This document shows, piece after piece, positions 35,156 through 49,360 of a DNA stretch of 64,000 nucleotides. How positions within the stretch are numbered: position 1 is the first letter of the stretch; each line of letters starts with the position of its first letter. The stretch is from contig CM036160.1 in the NCBI GenBank assembly GCA_020631735.1, forward strand, positions 111,706,680 to 111,770,679, written 5' to 3'. The notes below the pieces were generated by a model. That model was not told the DNA's origin and ran no database searches. It saw only the letters and a program-made list of their open reading frames with translations. The translations under genes were made by a program, and so were the position numbers. Origin of the DNA: Saccharum officinarum. Its lineage: Eukaryota; Streptophyta; Magnoliopsida; Poales; Poaceae.

Positions 35156-35625
35156 ATGGCTCCCACAAAGTCGACACTGGTCCTCGTAGCCTTTGTAATG
35201 ATTTTGACGAAGCTCAACTTTGATCCAACCACTGCAGAGACGGATTGGTCCAACATAAAGGCTAAGGTCATTAAGGCTTGTTATGATTCGATCTGGTATG
35301 GACCAAAAGGTTCAGGTGAGCCAACTCACCCTTGTTGTCAAGCCTTAGAACATGAGGATGTCGATGGTATCTGTGAGCATCTAAATGGGATAGAGGAAGA
35401 ATCAGTCAATCCTATAAAACTTGTCAAGGTCATAAGAGGCTGCGACCATAGATTCAAACCATCTACCCATAAATGTGGAAGTAAGTATGATAAATCAATT
35501 GAAATGTGTATGTTATTGCTATGCACATCTCTTTGACAACAGTTTATTAATGGTTTGTAGCTTACGTAATTCCTCCTGCCGGTGCGAGCAATCATGCCTT
35601 CAAGGTGACAAAAGGCCATGTGTAA
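35156..35625 (+). CDS. Small secreted cysteine-rich protein, two exons
   Basis: Exon 1 is 35156-35480 and exon 2 is 35561-35625, separated by an 80-bp GT-AG intron (GTAAGT...TTTGTAG); the total is 390 nt, 129 residues. Without splicing the frame ends at 35536 in a different tail. Residues 1-27 form a signal peptide (LVLVAFVMILTKL core). The mature part has six cysteines at 42, 60, 61, 73, 96 and 107, i.e. C-x17-CC-x11-C-x22-C-x10-C, ending KCGTYVIPPAG. The C...CC...C...C...C order recalls prolamin-like/ECA1-type secreted peptides of reproductive tissue, but the exact family is not established. Likely extracellular. A TATA box at 35099 fits. The gene lies between two solo LTRs and appears intact. 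I do not assign a function. Confidence 0.65.
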
Positions 35626-35786
35626 TTTCTTGAGGCGAAGGAGTAACTTAGCAGACATTGCACCATTGATATCCTAGCATGCAAAGGCTTCCTTTTGTTG
35701 TTGAAATAGGGTTTTTCTATGGTACCTCTAAATGACTGTGAGCCGTTCATTTGTTTCGATCGGACGGTTACGATCACCTATTACCT

Positions 35787-38700
35787 TGTAGCACCTGGTT
35801 TTAAGAACAAAACCAGACACACACCATATGTGAGCCCAGTAAGTCAAATCTCACATATAGTCACAAATAAGAGTAATATCAAAAAATAATGCTTAATATA
35901 TAACGTATTTAGTATAAAGAATATAACCTTAAACAACAAACAATGGCAAGACAACTCCGATCTTTAGGTGAAGACTCCAACTCCACAGGGACAACTGACT
36001 GGTTGATCACAAGCCTAACTCCTTCAGACTAGCAATCTGGTACCCATCTGGAATTTTTATCCAAAGTATAGAAAAGTAAAGCAAGCGTAAGTACATATCA
36101 TACTCAACAAGAATAACATGGGGTTCATGAGGCTCAAAAGGTTGACACTGGTTTAACTGCATTAGCTTTTAATGAGTCATCTTTTAGCAATTGAGTAGCA
36201 TCAAGTTTATCATAAGCCTGAATAATGAATAGCATAAACAATTAACCATTAATGATCATCTATTCCATAAATGTTCCAAGACCGCTCGTGACCGTGAGCA
36301 CGGTTGATATACCAGTTTTACACTCTGCAGAGGTTGTATACTTTCACCATGAGCCCCCTTTCACCCGAGGTCGCAAACCTCTTGACCCACTACCAAGGAA
36401 GGTCAGTAGGGTTCACTATGAAGTCTTTCAAAGGTTCGTCTAACAAGTTAGAACCGCTAAGGATTCCCCATCAACCAGTAAGATCACTCCCCCAAGGTGT
36501 GACTAACAAAAAGACATAGAAACTAAAGTGCACTCCCTTGGCAGGTCGCGAGATCAAACCAATCGGAGCCCCTCTTGCGCCTTTCGGTAACCACTAATAA
36601 GCTAGAAAAGGTCCTCATACTTAATTAAAGTCAGAGCCATGTAGCACTTATGGTTGTACTATAAGTCCCGGTTGACCACTTACAGATAAGTCCTTAGGGA
36701 GAGGAATCTAGAGCATCATAAAAACTATGGTCTAGCCCCCTTGTACCATGTTGCTAAAAGGCATCTTTTAATGTTTATTGCAATTCCATTAGTCAAGTTA
36801 CAAGATCATGGTATTTCATTAAGCGCTAGCATCATACTACCCAAATACATAAACCCATAGGAATCAAGGTACAAAGTAACAACGCACTAGGAAATCCTTA
36901 GTGGTAGTCAAGGTAGACACATGCAATGTGAATTAAATGATTAATGGTGAATAAGTAATAAAGATGATCTCATGCTATACTTGCCTTAAACTCTGATATT
37001 CCGCTGGTTCATAGCCCCAAAGGATTGCTTCTTGATCACCACGTAACGCTCACCGACTAGACATGATAAAGCACCACACAAGCATCCGAACATACATGCA
37101 TAACATACAAATATGACTAGATTAGAGCAATACACCAATTAGTGAAAAAGGTTTGAAAACTAATCTACGTATTGCTACGAACACACAAACGCAAAAAGCA
37201 CGCTAATCGGAGCTACGGTGAACAAGAAACGACTATTGAAGAATTTACTTTATATAAGAAGAAAACTATAGGCTGCATTTATTTTAATCATATTTAAAAC
37301 ATGTATAAGATACTTTGAGAAATATCTAGATTGAAATAAATCAATTTATATTTGTATTAAAAAAACAACATAGGACTAATCTTATTGTATTTATAAAAGG
37401 CCGAGGTGAAAAGTCTAAGTTGCTTTTAATAGGAAAACTAAGTTAATATAGATTAATCAAATCAATATTTTATAACATATTGAACAACATTACTATAACG
37501 TAGATCACATTGTTATGAATCTATCGCAACTTGAACGGGTCAAAACGGAGCTAAAACGCAGGAGATATGCTAAAAAGAAGGTGATGGCAAAACTGTAATT
37601 AAGTGGATCGGAATAAAAATAAATAAAACGAATTTTGAATCTGAGTAGGGACGGATGGCAGAATTTTTAAGAAACTGGGGCCTCTTTAGTAAAACTACCT
37701 GATGAAGGGGTATGGTGCAATCTGGGCCGTTGGATCTAAACCGAACGGTGCATATTAGAACAAGGAGGGAGAGAGAGAAGCTGCCGGCCATCAACAGGAG
37801 AGGGCGCGACGGAGCTCCATTACCGGCGACAAACAAGCTCGCCGGCGCACATGGTTAGAGCCCTAGAGGCCACGGTTTGATGAACCGAGAGCACAGGATC
37901 AAAGAGGAGAAGGAGAGCTCACCTAGGGTTTTCTTGGCGGTCGAGAGTAGACGGAAACGGCAAGGGCTCGAGATGGCGGGCGGCGCAGCTCCTGTGAACA
38001 ACGGTGGCACGACGTGAGCAAAACGGAGCTAGAAAAAGAGAAAGAAGGGGTCCGGCGGCTTCGCAAACCCGATGCGAAGCTCAGCGAAAATCTACGGCGG
38101 CGTTGAAGCGACAGAACCACAAGGTGAGTTCAACGGCAGTGGGTTAGGGCTTGCGGCGGTGCTGCGAGCTCGAGGTGATGCGGCGCGAGCTAGGGTTTGG
38201 GATGGGATCGGTGCAGCAGGCGGGGCCTTGCTTTTATAGGGGCTGGGGCGTGAGGAACATGCCAGAATCCACAGATTCGGGAGCTCGTGGGGGAAGTTTC
38301 CATACCCGATCGAGTCCATCTCAAGCACGGGAGGTGGAAGACAACGCCGACAGGTGGGCCAAGCGTGTCAGCAGAATGGGGCGTGGGCCGAGCTGTCTAC
38401 CGAACCAGAGAGATGGGAGGCGGGCGCGTCCGCGCGGCTTCGGCCTGGGCTGGCCCAAGAGAGAGAAAGGAGGGAGGGAAGGCGAGTGGGATAGCTGGCT
38501 TGCTGGGCCTGCGGGGAAGGGCGCCGAGCTGGGCTCCGACTCGAAGAAGCAGGCCGAGGGAAAGGGGTGAGGAAACAAGCCTTCGGGCCAAAAGGAGAGG
38601 AGAGGGATTTTCTCTTTTTCTTATTTCTTTTCTTTATTTTATAGCCATTCCAAAACCTTTCAAAAGCAAATTTGAATTCATTTTTATTTTGAGTCAAAAC

Positions 38701-38875
38701 CACTCAACCAAACAAAACATATGCAGTGGCATGAATGCATCACAAATGTTTCTACACCCATGATGAGTTTTTAATTTAATGAAAATTTTTATTTTTTCTA
38801 TGTTTCATGAGCACAAAATACAAAATTAAATCATTTTAAATTTATTTCAAAAGAAGCAAATTTTAGGGTGTTACA
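35787..38875. mobile_element. Long TG...CA unit, probable solo LTR (3.1 kb)
   Basis: Starts TGTAGCACC and ends GGTGTTACA, with the 5-bp duplication TACCT on both sides (35782-35786 and 38876-38880). There are no internal LTR pairs and no pol motif. The left two thirds is AT-rich; a GC-rich island lies at about 37740-38580. Ends of this kind occur in long-LTR Ty3-type (Tekay/Del-like) families, so a solo LTR is the simplest reading; a non-autonomous element is the alternative. Confidence 0.65.
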
Positions 38876-38880
38876 TACCT

Positions 38881-40347
38881 CATAGGAGGTAATAGATGGA
38901 CTATATATTTACTTAATTTCTTATTTCGTAAAATATGATACATAACGAAAGTTTAGATATGAAAAATCTTTTTTTCTAGATTTGATTGATACATGCATGA
39001 TCCACTGATATAGTAAATCTTTTTGACTTTGTAACTTTGGACCTCATATATTTACTATCATCTAATTTTGTACGTGACGTGACACTTGATCTTAGTGTGA
39101 TATGATTTGCATGTGTACATGGTTTATGTGTGTACGTCAAGCGTGCGTGTACGTAGTCAGCGTGCCAGGTGAGCGGGTAATTAATGTGAGTGGATAACTT
39201 ATGCGTGTAACATATTATTGTTTACAAGCATATAATGTACTATTTTTCATAATTTTTGATACATTGTATGATATGGTCAATCATTATTTCTAATGTGTGA
39301 ACCACAACTAGATTAATTGTCACACTAGTCCATACCAGTAGCAATTACAGAATATCAATTTTTGGAAATCTCCACGGAAAAGGAAGGAAGGCCACCGGGC
39401 TTCTGTCTCCGTGACGAGGTCATCGTGATTAGGGGGATGCGGCAAGATTTTTTTTGTTTTCCCATATAATTAAGTAATTAATTAATTCAAAAATCCAAAA
39501 TTTCAAGGGTTCAGATTTACCTAGGAAGTAAAACATGTACTGTAGCATTGCCCGTTGAAATAATAACAATAACAAGTTCAGACTATTGAACAATGGATCC
39601 TTTATCTCTAAAATATACTACTGGCAAATTAGAAAGGATGCAATTATAGTTCTAGTCAAACGATTTAAAATTTGATCAAGTTTATAGAAAAAATCATCAA
39701 TATTTATGGCACAAAATAAGTATCCTATGGAAATATATTCCTCGTCGAAGTGAATAGCATTTTGTGCTTGGTTGGATCAAAGGGCCGCACTCCACTTTTT
39801 GGTGTTGTCCCTTCAGTCTCAGACACGTCCAAATGAGCTAGGCTTTTACGAGGGAGCTTAGGTCGCTCGTGTACTACAAGATCTAGGAGAGAGAAAATGG
39901 GCATTGGAGGTAGGCTGAGCGGCCTTATATAGTCCGGTCGGCCATACTATTAGCCCAAAATACCCTCAAACTTAGCCAATCAATACATACAAGAAAATAT
40001 TCACCAAAACTTATGGAACTTGTTAAATTAAATTAAACCTTTGGTGCAGTTGAGGTTTTGGCTCCAAATTCTGGATATTGGTGGCCGAAATCAGGTTGAC
40101 AAAATGTGTGAGTGCACATTCTATATCTCAAAAATTTTAAGTGTGTTAAATAACATTAGCAAGTGATCATATAGTGTTGGAGGTCATCTATTCCCATGAT
40201 TAAGTCCAAATATAACAAGATTTGCAATTTAAACCAACTCAAACTTGATCTATGCAGTAAAAAATGGATCACCTGGTTTTATAAAATTGGTTCACCCTGT
40301 TCCTAAGGTGAAATCTTCCAAAGTCCATAATTCCCTCATCCAAACCC
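38881..40347. other. AT-rich spacer, no gene recognised
   Basis: No open frame with a recognisable domain. Short patches resemble MITE interiors (for example 39650-39720), but no paired termini were found. Confidence 0.4.
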
Positions 40348-40614
40348 GTTTGTTTGAGATTTTTATATGGTTTTTGCCAGCTCGCCAAAAGCTGGAATAA
40401 CAACCCAGCTATTGAGTTGGCATTTTTGAAAAACTAAAAAATTGGCTTTTGAGAAAGTGAATTAAAAAGCTGAAAAGCACGTTAAAAGTAGCTTTTTTTT
40501 ATCTTTGAGTGCGCTGAGAAGCTAAAACTTTATTGCAAGAGCCAATAGCAAAAAGCTAAAAGCCAGAAAGTCAGGTTTTGAACCAAAAGCTCAAAAGCCA
40601 CCGCTCAAACAAAC
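40348..40614 (+). mobile_element. Fold-back MITE with GTTTGTTTGAG termini
   Basis: GTTTGTTTGAG at 40348-40358 is matched by CTCAAACAAAC at 40604-40614. The interior is rich in complementary AAAAGCT / AGCTTTT words and would form a long imperfect hairpin. The flanking duplication is unclear. Confidence 0.6.
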
Positions 40615-41023
40615 ATAGTAAAACTAGGTTGCCTGATTTTTCTATTGCCAATTTTAGGTGCTATAAGACCCTAAAGTTTTTATGTCATTGGGTGAGAAAC
40701 ACGTGAAGTTATTTTTAGTGATTGACTATTGCTAGGGCCCGCTAATTTCATTTATATTTATACTAAAAATTAGTGGGCAGGCCGCATAGCGCCTAGGCCC
40801 GAACCTGCCAACTGGACAGGGCACAAATTCTCAGCCCGAAACCAATTGGTCTTTTTGTAGCACCGACATGACTCGACTTTTGCTCAGGTCTAGCCACAAT
40901 CTATGACACAACACTCTTACTCGGTACAGGGGACATGGCACGTCATTCCTCGAACAGCAATATCCCTAGGTGTGACAGGAGGATGAGCCAGACCTCATCG
41001 ATATCTGTGGCAGCACAATTCTA

Positions 41024-41344
41024 CTTCCTCCATCCAAAAAAAAGAATCCTGCCATTCAAATCATGTCCCAAAAAGATGTAATCCTAAGTTGTTATCAGCT
41101 TTTGAAGTAGGACCCAGCAAATACTTGTGAAGAATTCTCCAGAAGTCCTACTTGTGAAGAATTCTCCAAAAGTCCTACTCTTTTTTTGCGACTTCCAAAA
41201 GTCCTACTCCCTCAGTCCTATTTATAAAGAATTCTCTAGAAGTCCAGATACAATGATGGAGGGTGGGGGCACATGCGTAACTTCGCATCTCTGCTAATCT
41301 CACCTTGAAACTCAAAAATTCCATCGTTTTTGGGACGGAGGGAG
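41024..41344 (+). mobile_element. Stowaway MITE with internal tandem duplication
   Basis: Termini CTTCCTCCATCCAAAAAAA and (complement) CTCCCTCCGTCCCAAAAA are flanked by TA (41022-41023, 41345-41346). Inside, TTGTGAAGAATTCTCCA plus AAGTCCTACT is repeated in tandem, and a related AAGAATTCTCTAGAAGTCC follows. Confidence 0.7.
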
Positions 41345-41525
41345 TATCTACCACGAGATGAGCATAGGAAGGAGCGACTATCATTCTCCACATCTTCTAC
41401 CATGACCCCATGCAGGACAGCAACAAAGCAAAAGATGGAACCGCAACACGTGGAATCACACATTTTTCTGTAACCCATCCATCTCGGCTATATAAGGCGA
41501 GGTTGGTTCGGAGTCATTCTGAACA

Positions 41526-42695
41526 TGATGGAAACGTGATTCCTGATCTTCCGTCAGATTCAAGATAACTATCGATTTGGTCAGAAGCGACACACCGATC
41601 TGGCTTCAGATCACAAAGACCCGAACCCTGCAACCTTAGCACCACGTCTCCTCTAGTTATCAACCGTGTCACAATCTAGTTGACCTCGCCACGAAGGCTA
41701 ATCCCTGCTACGAATCGAAGAACACAATCAAGAACAAGATAAAACACAACTCAATTGAAGTGACAATTGCAGATATATGATTAAGCACTCGAAGTTGGGG
41801 TCTCGCAAACCGATAACAACGACTGTTCAAAGACAGATTGATCTAAGGCAAAACCCAAACCCTAACATAGGTGGCGGCTACTGATTATAAAGCCTAAGGG
41901 GCATCTAAGGACCTCTACTTAAGTCGCTAAGAAGTCTCGACACGTTACGAGGGTCAAACGGCCCAAAAGACGGCGACGTAGCGCCCTGACAGATTCTGGA
42001 CATCAACTTATTTCGACGATTCCCGTTGACTCCAATAGAATTTGGGCCTAAAACAAAAGCCATTGGTTAGCTTATGAAATTATATTTCCATCCATATGTG
42101 GATCATCAAAAACGGAGTCCGGTTGCGTCCTGGGCGTCCATTTTACTGGGAGTCCCGAGATGGACTCGAACTTGATATGGATTGGGCCTCCAACTTGGCT
42201 TGGACGCCCTTGCTTGACTCCTAAGGTGGTGGCCAAGGAGGAGGGCGTCCTTGGTGTTCTCCATCTTCTTGGGGCATGCTCCAACTTGGGCCTGGGTCCC
42301 AACTGTGAATAACAAGCCCGCGACGACGCTGTAGCACCCGACAGAAATAGCGGCGAAATGTCTCAATGATTTCGAGGCCTTGCCAATGTGATATTGAAGT
42401 GGGACCAAATCTATTTGAAATCTTATCAAATAAGCTTTCCATCAAATGCTCATTGACCTCAATCGCACTCTGGATGGATGAGTTATGGGCTTCCCAATGA
42501 AGCACTATCGGGCTGCCGACGAACCGAAAGTTCAACTTTGATGGATTTGTACTTTGAGACACATTTGTATCTACATTCAAATAACGACATGTATATGTGG
42601 AACCAAGTGAATTGTACCCAAAATTACTATGCAAATATAGGAATGAGCGCACCTTATAATCAATGGTCCTATCCGATGGTGTCATGTCCTCATCA
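41526..42695 (-). repeat. 3' LTR of the gag-only element
   Basis: 1170 bp, pairing with 61012-62203 along its full length. Confidence 0.85.
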
Positions 42696-45600
42696 TCCCC
42701 CCTTGTTGACAACAAACCGTCCTCGGTTTGAGCTTAGTTGGAGGATGTCACGGAACCACCCAAATTATAAGAACAAAAGTACAAAAATAATCGCCGGAGC
42801 AATTAAATTCCCGTACTTAAGCTCCTATAACTCCGGTAGTCCAATAAAATCACGAGGGATTTCAAACCAACCAACATACAAGCCAAGATCGTAGTGGTCC
42901 AACATAACAGGTCATATGTTACATCCATTTCATAAGTAATTTAACATATATCGGAGTTCAGTAGAGTTATTACAACTCAAGTTCAAAAGTAGCGGAAGCA
43001 AAGTAGTTTGAAAACTAATATCACCTTAATTCAAATACATGCCAGTACCAAGGTCAATTTCCCATAAAAGCATGAGAGACAAGATAGCTCAGACGGATCA
43101 TGCCCATGATCACACTCCGCCACTACAGCAGGAGTCTTCCAATTCTTGCAGTAGCTATGATACATCACAACCTGCAACAAGTGGGAATAAACCCTGAGTA
43201 CGAGAAGGTACTCAGCTAGACTTACCCATCATAAACCAGAAATAATATGACACCAAGGAGTATGCAAGGCTTTCTTTCAGTGGGCTAGCTTGACTCATTT
43301 GCGAAAAGCATAAGTTATCATGAATAAACTAATTTAAGTCCTTTTGCATCATAGTTATTATAACCTATTCAATCTAGGTAAGCACCTATGCTAAAGTAAT
43401 CACTTGATTAACCATTAACATCAAAGGTTACCATCTCAGGTTTAGCATTTCCAACATTATCCACATAACCATCCGTGTTTCATCATCATTACTACGATGC
43501 CGTAACTCGATTCAAGTGTTCACTATCCAGTGAACGATGGCGATTCGAATCGATTATTAACCAGCTGGTAATTTATTCCTCATACAAACCTCACTCACCC
43601 GCTAAAGTGAGGTATTGGTCACCGAGTCAACTATTCAGGTAAAGTCGCGAGTTTGCCAGGAACCACATGTACCCGGGGGCCGCCCGACTGCTCTTTGGCC
43701 TTATCATCGCGCCCCCGTATCCTGCCACTACTGCTCCGGTACAGTGCGTTGCGGGCAATCCACTCGGCCCGAATAATCTCCCAGCTTCGTGGTCGAAAGG
43801 TACCTTATTCTGCCAGCTAAATGTGAGGCATGCGTTCAACATGACTCGAGGCCCAACAACGGTCGGTCCTTAATCGACGTGCAGGCGGAAACTACAAGCA
43901 CCCCAGAACCCTGTCTGGTTGCCCCATACTTATTCCGCCCAGTCTCCAATTATCCATCAACACTTGGATATTTCCAGGATATCATCCATTCCATAGCTAA
44001 AGTATTCCAGTAACCACCTATAGTTGCCGGTGACAGGAAATCACCGATCGCTACCGGTCTAAGCAGGGCTAAGCAATATTTTCGATCCTGAACCAAAATA
44101 GGATTCTAGGCATATTTACGGGACAAGGAAAGGATATATATGCAGCAAGTGTTTTCAATCAACTCCTATAACTTAATGCAACAATACATATATAACATAT
44201 ATATACTCAATTGCTTTTGTAAAGTAGGAGGCTTAGAATGCTCCGGGGCTTGCCTGGGATCGAACACTAGGTTAGTGATTGACTGATGACACTCGCTTGG
44301 CGAGCATCTCCCATCCCGACACCTGTTTAGCCCTTTCATCTTCGGGATAGGTCCACCAAACACCGTCTTCAGGTTTGGCTTCAACATCTCATCCTTCACG
44401 TGATGCATCTAGCGTACCTAGATGAGATGCAAGATGCATGTGTATGAATATGATGAATGGTAACACAAGATGCATCACATAATCAATTAAAGAGGGCAAG
44501 CACATTAAGCATAGCACAAGTTTAACAAGATCACAAGTATCTTAACTTGACCGTCATCAAGGGTATAAGCCACACTTAGCAACACATGGAGTAAATAACC
44601 ATAACTAGCATCAGACAATTTTTGGACTGCAAACAACATCTACATGTTTAGATCATAACTGGAGTTATACAAATCCAATAGCAATGCAACAAGACATTCT
44701 GGAAATCTTATGAAATTGTCTATAATTCATCTTTAATCATCTTAGCATGATTCTCAAGTTAACCAAGTCAAACAGGCATAATTACAGAATCTGGTCCAGA
44801 GATGCCAGAGAACAACTATTTCTGGAACCCAACTTGAAACAGTCATTACTCACAAACTATAAGGCCAAATACCACCAAAATTTAACACAAGCTAGATTAA
44901 TGAGTTATCTACAACTTTGTTATAAGCATGTTTCTCAACAAACATCATTTTCATGGTGCAATTACCAAAATCCCAGAAACTATCCAGGAAAGCATCAATT
45001 GCAAGAATAAATATTAACTTATATTCTAAACATACATTTGGCCACAACCAATGTAACCATCATAAATTGCATGTTAAATGATCACCAAAAAGCATAGTGC
45101 TCATCACTAAATAAATTCTTTTAATGCATTTCTTAATTTATTTAGATAGCAAGGTGAAATAATAAACATATATCAAAAGTCCATAATAAAATCTATAAAA
45201 ATTACAGTAGATCTTATATACACCCAATAGTCTACTGTACAAATTTCAAGCCATTTGGACATATATATCAACCTCTATAAAAAGACAAATTGCTATTACA
45301 AGAATTCATGTGAGAGCAAGATACACTAATAACTCACTCAAATGGCAACTAAAATTCATGAAATTTTTACCACACATCAATCATCATATTAGTAGCATGC
45401 CACAAAAATTTTACTTCATTTGGAGCCCTAGATCTGCAGTTATGAAAATGACAAATACAACTAGCATTAAAAACCTAGCTGCACAAATCCATTTTTACAG
45501 AGAAAACTTTAAACTAAAACATGCCATATTATAGATCTACTGCATAGAGAATTTCACAAGGATTCCAAAAAGTATTCATTTACTATTTTATGATTTTTCT

Positions 45601-45972
45601 ATAATTTACTATGAATTTCCAAAGTTCCTGCAAAAATAATTACGAATCAGTCCTCGTGGCACTATTCACATGAGTCACTAGTTTTGCAGAAAACCCCCTG
45701 AACTTGTTTCCCTCTTACACGTGGGTCCTTCTTCTTCCTTACGACGGACACAGAGACGGACGGACGGACGGTCGGCTTCGGCGATCTCCGACGGCTCGGG
45801 TGCCAACGATGGCGAGGGCTGGGGCACCGAGGCACGACGGCGTTGGGCCGCACCTGCACCGGGCCTTGCCCCGACCAGAGACGGTCTGCAGCCTCTCGGC
45901 CACGCACGTGGGCGGCATGCTACGGCGGGCGGCGCCCTGCAGCGACGGCGCAGGCGGCAGCAACGGCGGCGA

Positions 45973-48256
45973 TGTAAGGTCCTAGATGGCTAGAGGGGGG
46001 GGTGAATAGCCTATAAAAATTCTACAAGCACCACTAAGCAAACTTGTTAGAATAACAAACGGCGTAAAGCGAGTTTTGCTTAGCCAAAGGTTGTGATGCA
46101 AGCCTCCTATCCACAAGTCTAGTAGATTATGATCTCTAGTTCACACAAGAGCTATGTCACTAATTTTACACTAGAGAACAAGCTAACAACACTACTAGCC
46201 AAGCTACTACTAGAGCAACACAAGATAATCTAGTAAAGATAAGTGCAAGAGATAGGATTGTGAATCTTATACCGACGGTGGAGTGAAGATGTTGCCAATC
46301 ACCAAGATGATATACAATCAATTAATATTGACAACAACACAATATGTATACCAATCACCGGGAGACAAGAGACACAATATTTTTGTTCACCCGGTGTTCA
46401 CTTGTGCACCGACAAGCTACGTCACCGGTTGTGTCGACCAACACTTAGATGGTTCCTCGGTGTGACCCTCAAGTCACTTGCCCCTCAAGGCACGCCCCGC
46501 AAGGCACCGCAAGACTCCACTCTCAAGTGAGGTAACTCAATGACACGCGCAATGTAATAGAGTTGCTTTTGGCGTCCCGCCGAGGAAAGCACAAGAACCT
46601 CTTACAATCAACCGGAGGTGGCCAAGAACAATCACCTTCTCTTGCCAACGCCTCCAACAATCTCCAAGCCGGCTAGGAGCGGTACTCTCCAAGAGTAACA
46701 AGAAATCCACCGGCTAAACCACCCACAAGTGCCACTAGATGCCCTCAAGCTATGCAATGCACTTTGGGATCACTCAATCTCACTTTTGATTTGCAATCAA
46801 GCAAGGGAGATGAGTGGGAGGAGTTGTTCTAGCTCAAAGGATGCACAAGTATGTTAGAAATGCCAAGCTGCCTCCCCAAGGGCCGGCCAACGAGTATTTA
46901 TAAACATCCCATCCAAATAGAGCCGTTACAACCCACTTGACCGTTTTCTGCGGGAGCACCGGACGCGCCGGTGGTAACTCACCGGACGCGCTCAACCGCG
47001 TCCGGTGCCCCTCCGACATCCGCGAGTCCTCCAAAATTCAAATTCGTCCGTTAGATCCTCCAACGGTCACTGCGTGCCAACGGTCAAACGACCCACCGGA
47101 CGCGCTGCTGCGAACCACCGGACGCGCCGGTGCGCACAGTACCCGCGCCCGCGAAGCAACCACCGGACGCGCTCCTCGCCACCACCGGACGCCACAGTAC
47201 CCGCGTCCGGTGCGAGTCCAGTAAGCTCCCTGGACCACCGGACGCGTCCGATGGTGTGTCACCGGACGCGCACCGCGTCCGAAGACTACGTGACTCGCTG
47301 TTCGCCAGACCGGACGCGCCGGTCCCGTGGGTCACCGGACGCGCCGGTGCCAAACCCTAGCTCGCGCGCCTGACGCCCGCGCTGCACTGACCGGACGCGC
47401 CGGTCCACAGTGACCGCGTCCGGTGCAGCGTCCGGTGCAGCGCCCGGTGCTGCGTCCGGTGCTGCGTCCGGTCACCTCTGTGACCGCGTTCGCCTCCGTT
47501 TCTTTTCCGACTTCCGGCGCAATGGAAAATAGGCATTTCATTTCCCCGAAATCGCCTGAATCCCGCGCTCGCACGCTCGGCGGGAGGGAGAGAGGAACCC
47601 AAACCTCTCTATATCCGCAAACCACAGCGCGACCAACGCCACCTTTGCAAATGTGCCAACACCATCAAGTGTACATCTCCATGTGCTTGTGTGTTAGCAT
47701 TTTCTCAATCATTTTCAAAGGTTTTCCAATTAGCTCACTAGGCCCTACATGCAATGCACTTCATGAATTCACCTAGTGGCACCCGTGCGTCGAATAACCG
47801 ATAAGACTTCCCCTCTTAATAGTTCGGCTATCGACCCTAAATCACTCACACCCTCTATGGTGTCTTGAGTGTAAAACAAAATGGCCCTATGGTTATACCT
47901 TTGCCTTGAGCCCATTTTGTTTCTCCAAATGATATGATCCACTTCATATCATCACATGACCGTCTCGATCCATCGACCTTGACTTCACTTGCTCTTCACC
48001 GTTGCATCGGTCCATCGGCGCCAAGTCTTGCTCAAGCTTCACCATCGCATGGTCCCTCACTTTGAAGCCTCGACTTGCCCTTCACCTTCACAACCGGTCC
48101 ATCGAGCCAAGCCTCATCTTGGTCTTCATCATCTTGGTCACATGAGTCAATGTCATGTCTCATATTCAATGACCACCTTTATCTAAATCATCCACTTAGA
48201 TACAAAGGTTAGTCCTAGGTTTCATCAATTAGCCAAAACCAAACTAGGGACTTTCA
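45973..48256 (-). repeat. 3' LTR of Sirevirus B
   Basis: 2284 bp. All small open frames in it recur identically 8725 bp to the right, in the 5' LTR. They are therefore LTR sequence, not genes. Confidence 0.92.
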
Positions 48257-49360
48257 ATCTCCCCCTTTTTGGTAATTGATGACAACCCTCACAAAGATGA
48301 TTTTGATAATAAAAGTTTTGAACTTGTCATACTTGTCCAATCATTTTGCTCATAAGTAAAGTTTGGACAATTATCACAAGCTCGGTTTTGGTAGCATTAG
48401 CTCCCCCTACATATGTGCATAGAGTTTGGATTGAAAGCTTTGCACATATGCATAGATAGAAGTGTTGGGAGAGTAATTCTACCAAAATGATGCTAAGGTG
48501 TAAGAAATGGACCTTTGAAGCGTGATACCAATCGGAGTTGCCTTTTACACCATCCTTAGCATCATGAAGTAACTAGACAACCATCAAAACTCAAGAACCC
48601 CGTGAGATCAACATTATATATAAAGGTTCTTGGACCACTTGTAAAAACAACCTTAGGCAAGTCTAGATACCACAAGTAAAACTATTCCTATGCATGCTAG
48701 TAGATCATTTCATCATCCAAGTTCTATACTAGCATTGCACCACACAAGCATGTATATTGAATGTAAATACATGTGCAATGAGCAAGTCATATGAAAATGT
48801 ACAAACAAATGCAACAACTTTGTTTATGAGCTTGCTCCCCCTACTTGTGTGCATCAAAAATTTTATTTACCCCTTTATCATGTTGAATCATCTTTTTCTC
48901 TCCCCCTTTGTCAACAACTTACCCAAAAATGGGATCAAATTGTGGAGAGAAGAGAAATGTTTAATGGAGTAGGTTAAAATTTATCAAATTTGGTTCAACC
49001 TAGAACACTTGCCAAAGATATTTAATTCGATTTGAACCAAAGACAAGCTTCTTCACACCTCATAATAAGGGTTATCTTGCCTATGTTGAATTAAACACTT
49101 ATAGCAAATCTTCTAGATTCAACACTAGGTTTGCAATCTCACAAACATGTCATATGCCACCACTAGATCAAATCAAACATAGAGGCAATAGTGGTAACAT
49201 ATGTCCACCAAATTCATTTGATTTATCATGAATGCTCATGCATACCACTTATTATGTCTATATGCTCTAGCAAGTCCTTAGCATAGGATGAATGACATGT
49301 CAATCAACTTTACCTTGCAATGTCGAAGGAGAGGCATGTCAATAAGTGAGTGGGGTGCAT
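48257..49360 (-). other. Sirevirus B 3' non-coding region with repeated polypurine tracts
   Basis: The complements ATCTCCCCCTTTTT (48257), AGCTCCCCCTACATATG (about 48401), GCTCCCCCTACTTGTG (about 48833) and TCTCCCCCTTTGTCAAC (about 48900) are spaced through an AT-rich, non-coding stretch, as in Sirevirus A. Confidence 0.7.

Noticed and set aside
46283..48186. Set of small open frames (60-122 codons) seeming conserved with 55008-56911
   Set aside because: They are identical because they lie in the two LTRs of Sirevirus B; no coding signal.
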